The position numbers were made by a program, and so were the translations under genes. This document shows positions 35,128 through 44,833 of a stretch of DNA of 64,000 nucleotides, one piece after another. How positions within the stretch are numbered: the stretch's first letter is position 1; each line of letters starts with the position of its first letter. The DNA comes from Panaeolus papilionaceus (lineage: Eukaryota > Basidiomycota > Agaricomycetes > Agaricales). The stretch spans positions 62,001-126,000 of the forward strand of contig JADNRZ010000047.1 in NCBI GenBank assembly GCA_015501605.1, read 5' to 3'. Under the pieces are notes generated by a model, which made no database searches, had not been told where the DNA came from, and saw only the letters and a program-made list of their open reading frames with translations.

Positions 35128-36130
35128 TTGATAGCTCACAATGAATCCTTTTCTGTCCCTGTGACTATCGAGTGTGAACAACTGAGAACTGCTGAACCCT
35201 TGCATACCCAAGCACTCCTCAACTCTGGAGCTGCAGGCATTTTCATTGACCAATCATTTGCGAAACTCCACAACCTTCCTCAGACCCCACTCAGAACACC
35301 AATCCTAGTCCGAAACATTGATGGCACACTGAACAAGAAGGGCATGATCACCCACCGAACGACACTAAACATGAAGATCTACGACAAGATCAAGAAGACA
35401 GAATTCCTAATTACTGGGTTAGGAAATCAGAAGATTATCTTGGGACTACCTTGGTTGCAAGACACGAACCCCAAGATCGACTGGAAGAATGCCTCTGTCA
35501 GGGGATCTCCTGCTACCTCCTATTCCTTTCCTTATTATCACCTCTCTGTCTCTCCTTTCTCCATTTCCTTTGCTCTATCTCATTATCTGGACATATCATG
35601 GACTCATAGATATTATATTACACTCTCCTTTAGTTGCCATTCATTCATTATTTAGTTGTTGCCACTGTTACATAGTCATTCCTTTGTGTTTCCCTTTGTT
35701 TATTCCCAAAGGCATTGTTTGGCATCAAGGCTGATGCCAATGCCAGCTCATCACTTAAATAGCTGTTTCACCTGGGTTTGATCCTTTACCTCTTTCTCTT
35801 TGGATCTCCCCCAGGACTTGTGTGTGTCTGAGGTGCCCTTACAGCCTCCCTGAACTGGCAGACCCCGATCAAAGACGAACTCAACATAGAAGATTGCCTG
35901 AACAACATGAAGAACCCGATTCCCGACTGGTACCCAACCGACTCAATTATCATCGAAGAACGAACCATCTCTCAACTGGAACTCCATGTTAAGAAGATGC
36001 TTGGAAAGAACACGACCCTGACCAGACCAGACCAACTTACAACTGACAACCTGATCATCTCCTTTATGGAAGGGGAACCAACAAAAGAAACCAAAGAAAT
36101 CTGGATCGACACTACCCAACTCGTAGTTGA
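35128..36130 (+). pseudogene. pol: Ty3-type pol: aspartic protease and linker, interrupted
   Basis: The protease region (35128-35490) has ALLNSGAAGIFIDQSFA where the family has a catalytic DSGA, so the active-site Asp is changed to Asn (AAC at 35221-35223), and the flap-side motif IILGLPWL. The frame is cut by the solo LTR at 35496-35843 and resumes as LNWQTPIKDELNIEDC through DTTQLVV to 36130, where the foldback element interrupts it again. The role was to process the polyprotein; it is inactive on two counts. Confidence 0.75.
35496..35843 (+). repeat. Solo LTR, 348 bp, with 5-bp TSD
   Basis: Starts TGTCAGGGG and ends CCCTTACA (TGT...ACA), flanked by GCCTC at 35491-35495 and 35844-35848. 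Removing it and one GCCTC restores the pol frame (NA-S-LNWQT), proving insertion into an existing retroelement. No internal genes, so it is a recombination product of a different LTR family. Confidence 0.9.
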
Positions 36131-39100
36131 CAAAATTCTTAAGAACTACCGATCTGTTACCAGTAACCCTTCTAACCAGCTACTGGACGAATTCTTATGC
36201 ATTCTTATAAGTAATCACTGGGATATTTCTTACTACAATTATAATAGATATTCTTATATTGATTGCTTGAACGATTCTTATACATTATTATGATTATCTC
36301 TGCAATTATTATGGCGATTCTTATGACAATTCTTAGGCATTATTATGCTTATCTACATGATTCTTATAGTGATTCTTATGGTAATGCTTACAGCAATTCT
36401 TATGTGATATTTTAATACTCTACTGATAATATTCTAATAGATCTGATTAATCAGGGTTCTTATCTTTATCTATATCTGTGCTATATATGGAAACCCCCTT
36501 ATCAATGCCATCAATATTTATTTTCCCCACCATTATTGTAGCATTTATTACACTGCTTTTCTGGCCACTTTATATGGACATATATATACCATTGGAAAGC
36601 TACAATCGCCTACTATTTGATTCTGAATTTTATTCAATTTAATTCCTGCAGGGGAGCAGCCCATTTAGCTGCACTTTTTCCCATCAATTTAGCCCCTATT
36701 CATTTATGCTACCATTCCTGCTGCATTTGCACCGCTTTTTTGGCACTTTTCCTGGTGCACATATATACTATTAGAAAGCCCTAATTGTCTAGTTTAAGAA
36801 TCTGCCCTTGTTTTTACAACAGCCCCACTAGGGCTGCACTATTTAGCTGCGCTTTTTTGGCATTTAATTAGCCCCTATTATGAATCAGCATTGTTCCTGC
36901 TCCATTTTGCACCGCTTTGGTGCAATTATATATGGACATATATATATCACCAGAAAGCTACAAATGCCTAGATTAAGAATCTGAAATCAGAACATAAATG
37001 TTGTGTCTAGGGAGGGAGCAATTGCATTTCGCATTTGGGGTATTAGAGCGTGGGAACACCCTTGATCACCTCTTCTCCTCCTCCTCCCACCGCTTTTCTG
37101 CCTCCATTTCTCCACATCCACTCCACCCCTTGGCCTATAATTTGGCATACAGGTGTATATATACCATTGAATATTGGATGCAAACTTATAGTACACTGGC
37201 ATCAATATATATGCATATATTTGCTATATACATCTTGCATGGATCATATTTCTCCAAAAGCGGACCCAAAGCATTTTATTTGACTCATTATAAGCTAACC
37301 AAGGCATCAGGCAATAATGATGATGTGTGTATACATGTTTCATACATCAGAACACAATATTCAGCCCTCCATCACATGGAAATCAGCTAAAATCATCATA
37401 TCATTATGCCCTTTGTTTCTAAACCAATATCATTCGCATTTCTTAACCAATCTTTGAGCTCAAGGTTTTTTAACCCGCAGCAGTCAACACCTTTCAAATG
37501 TGTGCTTCATGATGAAAGTCTGATCTGTCCTCATGAAGATATAGCATGTTTTATATCCTGCATCAACCCCAGATAGTCAAGAGGAGGTTTTGAGACTCTG
37601 TATGGTGGTACCACTGTCTGTGTGCATATATATACCTGAAATGCGTTTAGAATTGATACATATTCAATTTAAAAAAAGTTTGAAGGATATTGGTCAAATG
37701 TAGCCAATAGACCGAGAGAAACAGTTAAGGAGAATCCTAGTTGTGGTTAGTTCATTGTGCATTGACAGTACATCAACCTGCATTCTAGCACCCATTTGTG
37801 TGTCCAGCCTTCCACACTCACTCAAATGTTCTCAAACCTTTTGTGAACATCAATAATAGTGTATACCCTCGTCTCTATGAGGTCTGATTAAATTATTTCA
37901 ATCCAGATCTTGTACAAATGGCTTATCAGCTGAAAAACAGTCATTTTTGAGAAGTGCTCATAATTTGCTGCGAGTATCCTTGTTTTGTAGGTATTCCTGA
38001 GGCGATTTCAGAACATTTTTCGCCCTTCCAAAGCGGTCAGAAATGGTGGAGATATACCCAATATAGTATTTGGGGAACTTGTGAGACAGTATATGGGTGT
38101 TTATATATGATCCATAACTGTGAACACATGACACATGGTACAGAACAATAGTGGTGATATTATAACATATTTAAATTGCTTCATCCCACTGAGAATGCAA
38201 GTTATAGGGGACTATTGGGTCCTCTTTTGGCAGAAATAGAAGAAAAACAGGGTAAATGCAGAATAGCTGCATTTGTAGCGGTCCCCTTGCATTCCTGTTT
38301 TGCACACCGTTTATAATACATATTTTACACATGCATGCTAAATTATAGGCCAAGGGGTGGAGTGGATGTGGAGAAATGGAGGCAGAAAAGCGGTGGGAGG
38401 AGGAGGAGAAGAGGTGATCAAGGGTGTTCCCACGCTCTAATACCCCAAATGCGAAATGCAATTGCTCCCTCCCTAGACACAACATTTATGTTCTGATTTC
38501 AGATTCTTAATCTAGGCATTTGTAGCTTTCTGGTGATATATATATGTCCATATATAATTGCACCAAAGCGGTGCAAAATGGAGCAGGAACAATGCTGATT
38601 CATAATAGGGGCTAATTAAATGCCAAAAAAGCGCAGCTAAATAGTGCAGCCCCTAGTGGGGCTGTTGTAAAAACAAGGGCAGATTCTTAAACTAGACAAT
38701 TAGGGCTTTCTAATAGTATATATGTGCACCAGGAAAAGTGCCAAAAAAGCGGTGCAAATGCAGCAGGAATGGTAGCATAAATGAATAGGGGCTAAATTGA
38801 TGGGAAAAAGTGCAGCTAAATGGGCTGCTCCCCTGCAGGAATTAAATTGAATAAAATTCAGAATCAAATAGTAGGCGATTGTAGCTTTCCAATGGTATAT
38901 ATATGTCCATATAAAGTGGCCAGAAAAGCAGTGTAATAAATGCTACAATAATGGTGGGGAAAATAAATATTGATGGCATTGATAAGGGGGTTTCCATATA
39001 TAGCACAGATATAGATAAAGATAAGAACCCTGATTAATCAGATCTATTAGAATATTATCAGTAGAGTATTAAAATATCACATAAGAATTGCTGTAAGCAT

Positions 39101-39353
39101 TACCATAAGAATCACTATAAGAATCATGTAGATAAGCATAATAATGCCTAAGAATTGTCATAAGAATCGCCATAATAATTGCAGAGATAATCATAATAAT
39201 GTATAAGAATCGTTCAAGCAATCAATATAAGAATATCTATTATAATTGTAGTAAGAAATATCCCAGTGATTACTTATAAGAATGCATAAGAATTCGTCCA
39301 GTAGCTGGTTAGAAGGGTTACTGGTAACAGATTGGTAGTTCTTAAGAATTTTG
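36131..39353. mobile_element. Foldback element with 1-kb inverted arms
   Basis: Arms 36131-37143 and 38340-39353 are inverted copies, with only isolated differences seen by eye (for example CTAGGGCTG against CTAGGGGCTG). Tips are CAAAATTCTTAAGAACTACC. The outer 300 bp of each arm is full of ATTCTTAT units. The 1.2-kb centre (37144-38339) is AT-rich with no convincing gene. It sits between the protease linker and the reverse transcriptase of the Ty3-type element. Flanks CTCGTAGTTGA and CTAGTAGTGA are similar and may be a decayed target duplication. A transcript of both arms would be a 1-kb double-stranded RNA. Confidence 0.8.
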
Positions 39354-39362
39354 GCAGCTAGT

Positions 39363-40223
39363 AGTGACTACCCTGACACATTCCCAAGCCTTTGCTCAGA
39401 AATTTGACAAGAAAACCGACGAAACCGACCTGACCAAGATCATTCCACCTGAATACCACCCTTGGATTTCCGTTTTCAGTGAAGAAGCCTCTTCAACCTT
39501 ACCAGCGCACAAAACCTGGGATCACGAGATCAAGCTCAAACCCGATTTCGTCCACAAATCCGCCCAGGTTTACTCCCTCAACCGAGAACAGGACAATGTC
39601 ACCAAACAGTTCCTCGATGAACACCTTGCCAAGGAACCATCCGACATAGTGAATCCCCTGAAGCCGCAGGATTTTCTATGTTGCAAAGAAGGATGGCAAG
39701 CTACGCCCATGCCAAGACTACCGACATTTGAATGAAGGAACCATTAAAAACGCCTACCCTCTCCCCCTTGTCACCAACCTTATGGATAAACTCTGAGCTG
39801 CCAAATATTTCACTAAACTTGACATTCGATGGGGCTACAACAACATCCGAATCAAGGAAGGAGATGAATGGAAGGCGGCCTTCAAGACCAAGTACAGACT
39901 CTTTGAACCCCTTGTTATGTTCTTTGGCCTTTGCAACTCCCCAGCGACCTTCCAATCGATGATGGACAACATCTTCATCTGACAAGTCGAAAACGGTTAT
40001 ATCATCATCTACATGGACGACATCTTGATCTATGCCACAAACGAACAAGACCTCGAAAAATACACCAAAGAAGTACTCCAGATCATGAAAGAAAACGACC
40101 TCTACCTGAAACCCAAAAAATGCGAATTCAACAAAACCAAGATCGCCTACCTAGGATTTATCATCAAACACAACAAGATCTCCATGGACCCCGCCAAGAT
40201 CTCTGGTATTAAAGACTGGCCTT
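39363..40223 (+). pseudogene. pol: Ty3-type reverse transcriptase (3' truncated)
   Basis: Begins VVTTLTHSQAFAQKFD, continues IIPPEYHPWISVFSEE, then the RT core: [64 protein letters not shown] and the catalytic YMDDILIYA box, then YLGFIIKHNKISMDPAK. Two in-frame TGA codons (39794 and 39980) and two small deletions near 39650-39676 disrupt it. The frame stops matching Ty3 elements after KDWP, where copia sequence starts at 40224; RNase H, integrase and the 3' LTR are missing. Confidence 0.85.
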
Positions 40224-41091
40224 GGTGAAGCTATAGAGTTCTTGGGTATGCGAATCAGGTGTATGCATGGCAACATCATGCTAGACCAAACAATGTACCT
40301 TGAAAAAGTGTTACAGCATTTTGGCATGCTTAATGCCAAGCCTACCAAGACTCCTCTTCCCAAGGGTTACCAACCTGTACCTAATCCAGGTACTGCCACT
40401 CTCAAACTTCGTCAAGAATTCCAGATGGTGATAGGATCACTGTTGTACCTTATGATCAGCACCCAACTGGATATCGCCTATGCTGTGATCAAGCTGTCAC
40501 AGTTTTCTGCTAATCCTTCTCAGGATCACCTTAGACAACGCCAAGAGTATCTGCTGCTACCTTGCTGGCACATCCAACTATGCTCTTGTGAACAAGGGAA
40601 ATCCAAAGATTGGACTTATTGCTTACACCAATTCTGACTGGGCTGCTGATACCATCAAGCGCCGCTCTCAGACTGGATACTTTATGAAATTGGCAAGCTG
40701 TATTATCTGTTGGGTTTCTCGAGCCCAGAAAACAGTTGCTCTCTCTTCAACTAAAGCAGAGTATATGGCTTTGTTAGATTGCACCTGCCAGGTTGTGTGG
40801 CTGCAATCACTACTTTCCGAAATCGGCTACACTGAACGGAAAACCCCTGTCTGTGGAGACAACCAAGGCTTGATTTTCATCGCCTCTAATCCTGTCCAGG
40901 AGCGTTGCACCAAACATATTGATATTCAATATCACTATATTCGTCAGTGTATTGAAGACAACAAAATTGATTGTCTCTTCATTGATGGTGCTGAGAATCC
41001 TGCAGACATGTTTACAAAGGCTCTTGATCATGTCAAGTTCTCTAAGTTCTTGGGAAGACTTGGATTAGTCTTTTATCCACAGAATGCTTAA
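40224..41091 (+). pseudogene. pol: Ty1/copia pol, C-terminal part with RNase H
   Basis: The 5'-truncated end of a copia polyprotein: GEAIEFLGMRI, YLEKVLQHFGM, PLPKGYQPVPN, GSLLYLMISTQLDIAYAV, then the RNase H domain YTNSDWAADTIKRRSQTG, SSTKAEYMAL, CGDNQGLIFIASNP, TKHIDIQYHYIRQ and GAENPADMFTKAL, stop at 41089-41091. One extra base near 40540 shifts the frame between SANPSQDHL and the KSICCYLAG part. Being 5'-truncated it cannot transpose. It joins the Ty3 RT directly at about 40223. Confidence 0.88.
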
Positions 41092-41132
41092 GCGCTGAGC
41101 ACACTAAAGCTGCTGTACTCAGCAAGTGGGAG

Positions 41133-41484
41133 TGTTGAAATTTAGATCTTATTGTAGATAGATCTTATATCTCAATCAACATTCTTAGCTTTATCTAGAT
41201 GCATGACATTAGGAGATACTCTGGATCATCCTGTCGACATGATTCATTGACTGACTCATTTCTCCTTCATTTCTCCTGTATTGATCCTTATGTTACTCCA
41301 ATAGGCACTTACATAGACTTCCTTATTTAGACACTCATTCATGTATATAAGTGCCTCTTTTCTCTCTTGTTCAATAACAGCTTTCCTAGCTATTCTATCG
41401 CTCTAACTAGCCTCTGCAAGTTATCACCCTTACCAGGTGAGACAGTCATTAGGGCACTCTGTGCATGCTATGCTGTTTCAACAA
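41133..41484 (+). repeat. 3' LTR of the copia element, 352 bp
   Basis: Starts TGTTGAAATTTAG right after a purine tract (AGCAAGTGGGAG), ends GCTGTTTCAACA, giving TGTTGAAA/TTTCAACA inverted tips, with TATATAAG at about 41343. It follows the copia stop by 41 bp, the usual arrangement. Confidence 0.8.
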
Positions 41485-41770
41485 AAGGGTAATGTAGACC
41501 CATATGGTGTGTAGACTGTTAGAAAAAGGGTAATGTAGACCCATACAGCATGTAAACCGATGCAAATTGGTGTGTAAACCAATGTAAAAGGGTGTGTAAA
41601 CCCAGACGGCATGTAAACCATTGTAAACGGGTGTGTAAACCCATATCAGAGTGTAAACTGATGTATGAATGGGTGTGTAAACCCAACACCATGTGTAAAC
41701 CAGTATGTAGAGGGTGTATAGGCCCGAAACGGTGTGCAAACCGACATAACTGGTATGTAAGCCTGATGTA
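41485..41770. repeat. Degenerate minisatellite, TGTGTAAACC units
   Basis: About nine units of 25-40 bp of the form GGGTGTGTAAACCCA...TGTAAACC(A/G)ATGTA. Many units are themselves palindromic (GGGT...ACCC), so the array can form small hairpins. Minus-strand frames read as YTPVYNGLH repeats and are artefacts. Confidence 0.7.
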
Positions 41771-42300
41771 AATCAGCTGAGTGGCATACATGAGTTATTG
41801 TGTAGAGGATACTTGACTGAGAGGTGGCATACACAAGTTATTGCACAGAGGACACCATAACCAAGATGCGGCAGGCACAAGTTATCGTGCAGAGGATGCA
41901 ATGGCAAAGTTCTACAGGGGTGCATAGGCCCACTTCAGTGTGTAAACCGCTGTAATGGGCGTGCTGGCCCTGTAGAGGTGGGTTTAGGTGGCATACATGG
42001 GTAATGCGCAGAGGGCACCATAAACGAGAGATGGGATGCACAAGTAATCGCACAGAGGGCACTGTAAATGCAGAGGTTATGGGTGACAACTGGAACATTA
42101 AATGTTGTGTAGCAGGTGCTATGAGCATGGGTGTACAGGCAACATGTTAGGTGTATAAGCACCACACAAGGACGCAATGTACAGCCAGGCAGCATAGGTG
42201 GCTGTGTGACGTTTACAGTTGCAGAGCGAGTCGCAACACCAGAGCCAGAAACTGGCACTGGCAACATGCATGGGACGAAGATCACTCGCATAGAGTGCCA
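41771..42300. repeat. Second degenerate tandem array, GGCATACACAAGTTAT units
   Basis: Units of about 60 bp: GGCATACA(C/T)(A/G)AGTTATTG...CAGAGGACACCATAA recur at about 41783, 41826, 41869, 41990 and 42028 with drift and some intervening TGTAAACC units. No gene. Confidence 0.55.
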
Positions 42301-42799
42301 TGATCAAGGATAGGGGAGACAAGCTAGCGACACTGTAAAAGGACCACAGTGCAAGTGTGTAATAATGTGGCAAACTATACAACTTACTTTGGGGTGGTGA
42401 TGCATTGTTGTTTTCGTTAATAGAGCTGACCGTTCGTTCTGTATGACATTGCTACTTGTATTTGTTAGCGCATAGGTTTTATGGGAAGGAAAAAGGGAGT
42501 CTTATTGAAGGAGAGTTATGATGTACAGCAGCAGTGAAATGCTACCATTGGCATATCTGTCAACTGTGGAGGTTGGTTTCCTGATGGTTTGAGCGAGTGT
42601 GTGATATCGATGATCTAAGAGGATCTGAGAATGGAATATGTTGAGTTAGGAAGTGAATCCATGGTGTAAAACTCTAGGAAAATAGGTAGGGATCAGGTAG
42701 AAATGTAGTGATCAGTGGATAAAGGTGTATGGTCACTCATCTACTGTGAGGTTCAATCTCCGTTGTGGCTTCTGTATAACTTATCACCAAAATTGAATT
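42301..42799. other. Intergenic, nothing recognised
   Basis: AT-rich spacer with no supported frame, repeat or signal. Confidence 0.5.
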
Positions 42800-43145
42800 T
42801 GGATCTGAATATATATGGTACATTTAGGTGTATTCTCGGCTGAGCTTGTGTTGGTGAATGTACCGGTGGTGGTTTATATGATGCAAGAAGAATGATGAGC
42901 TGGCACGGGGTGATCGAGGTTCCTTTCTGTTGTGTGATAAGGATGTAGATACTTCACCGTGGTTTTTGTTAGGAGGATAAGAAAATAAAGGAGTGAGCCG
43001 AGCGATACATGTCGCCCAGACTACCAGCGAGGCGATGTACACGATAGTGAAGAGGAGACATGTAGTCGGATTGGTTCAGGGTGCTGACTCGCTCACGTGA
43101 CCAAGAAGGTGGATATGTGCTCGCACATATCCCTCCAGGCTGCAG
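42800..43145 (-). repeat. LTR-like fragment (minus orientation)
   Basis: On the minus strand: hairpin GGATATGTGC-GA-GCACATATCC (43111-43132), ACCTTCTTGGTCACGTGAGCGAGTC, then a TATA-like CATATAAACC near 42870. Related to 32400-32542. It adjoins the conserved flank of GTPase copy 3. No internal retroelement genes are attached, so it is probably a truncated or solo LTR. Confidence 0.4.
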
Positions 43146-43425
43146 CGCCTTCGCAAATTGAATCCAGGACCCATTCACGCTATCCCTGCCCGGATCCCTC
43201 AAATTCTGATTTTGGTAATTTCCCTGCGTGCATGCATGCTGCACATCACTGCAATCACCTGACGGCCTCGTGTCGTTCAGTTTGAACTTTGAACACCCGG
43301 CTGCCTCATGTATCACATGCATACAACTGGAATTCTGCTAGAGACATCTTCCACTCCGACGCTCACTTACCTGCATACCTCTTCCCACAGACTCCAGCCC
43401 CTACTTCGTCGTCAACAATCGTGTC

Positions 43426-44833
43426 ATGGAGGATCTTGAACTCAACAACCTTGAAGTTACCGGTGATATTTCTGTCAAACCTGTAACCAAAATACCCGGC
43501 GGCAAAGTCGTATATATGTATGTGTGATGTTGGTCATGGTCTTTTTGTTTTCCTAATGAATGAAACTATTTAGCATCATGGGGCCGACTGGTGCCGGGAA
43601 GAGTACAGTAAGTAAAACACTGTGCACCACATTACCACCCAATTCACCTTAGACTGAATATGTCTTTGCCTCTTCAAGTTTATTGAGGCGCTTGCAGGAG
43701 GCTCACAGAACCTTGCTATTTCGAGCGATCAGCTCGCTGGGTTTACTCAGCATGTTACTGCTTACAAGCTTGTCAACGTTGTGCGGCGATACACTGGCCG
43801 GGTAATTTACCTGGTTGATACACCAGGATTTTCCGATGATAAGATATCGGAGATCGAGGTCATGGATATGCTCGGAGATTGGCTAGAACAGAATTGGTAA
43901 GCTGTTCCCTTTGATACCACAATTCCTAGGGGAGAATATCCAACTAACTTTGTGCTAGTTCTGCAATGTACTTTACTATATCGTTTCTCACTCCGATCAC
44001 AGTAACTCGCCTTCCAGGAAGCAGGCGGCGAACGATCAAAATGTTGAAAGAATCGTTGGGTGAGACGACTGGTTCAGTGACTGTTACCACAACAATGTGG
44101 GATACCCTTCACAGTGAACGGACGCGCAGTCGAGCGGAAAAGACCTTTGAACAATTAAAAGACCAGGTTTTCAAGGTAAGCAGTCCCATTTCCTGTGTTG
44201 TCCTTGAAACATCGCTCACTCTGGACCTAGGAGTTCTTTGGGAGGGAAACCAACTTACTGCGATTTATGGGTACCAGGACTTCAGCCCTTCAAGTGATGG
44301 ATATTGCTCTTGGGGACTATAATCCACTATTCGACATATCAGCAAACAGTTCCACCCATCTCTATTGTGACTTGCATGAGCGCATCGAGGGCGCTTTTCA
44401 GAAGAAAGTCATAATTGAGTTAGACCTGGCTCATTCCGACACACAAACCAACAAAGAACTCAAAGCCATCCTGGAGCAGGATCAGAAGGCAAATGACGAG
44501 ATGTTGGCGAAATTCATTTCCCAATTGGTCCAATTCGGAGAACCACCTTGCGACTTTCGGGAAGGCGCACAAGCTCTACGCAAGTCCATCATGGCCAAAA
44601 TCGTCCCAGCCAACCATAAAATGCGGGATGTTTTCCAACAGTGGACCGACGAACCAGGGATTCGCAGTGGGCCCGTCTCTGACGCCAAGCTCACAAAGAC
44701 TATACTTGCCATGCTCGCCAAGCAACACATTGCCCATCAACCATCGTGGAAACACAATTTCAACGAACCATTCCGTCGATTACTCAACTCCACCAACATC
44801 CATCACCCCAATTGGCTCAAGCGCGGGGAGTGA
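43426..44833 (+). CDS. P-loop GTPase-like protein, copy 3 (intact)
   Basis: Exons 43426-43517, 43574-43607, 43679-43896, 43959-44175 and 44231-44833 join in frame with canonical GT-AG borders, including the two sites damaged in copies 1 and 2. Order: N-terminal MEDLELNNLEVTGDISV; G1 IMGPTGAGKST; FIEALAGGSQNLAISSDQ; G3 DTPGFSDDKI; TRLPGSRRRTIKMLK; TTTMWDTLHSERTRSRAE, whose TTMWD lies where the base-recognition strand is expected; then an alpha-helical C-terminal domain (HERIEGAFQKKVIIE, KFISQLVQFGEPP) ending PNWLKRGE. About 387 residues. Predicted soluble G-domain protein of a family much expanded in agaricomycetes, with unknown role. It is the best functional candidate of the three. Confidence 0.75.

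Noticed and set aside
37000..38485. 104- to 130-codon frames in and around the foldback arms
   Set aside because: The same sequence is read in both arms; no protein-like features and they stop in the AT-rich centre.
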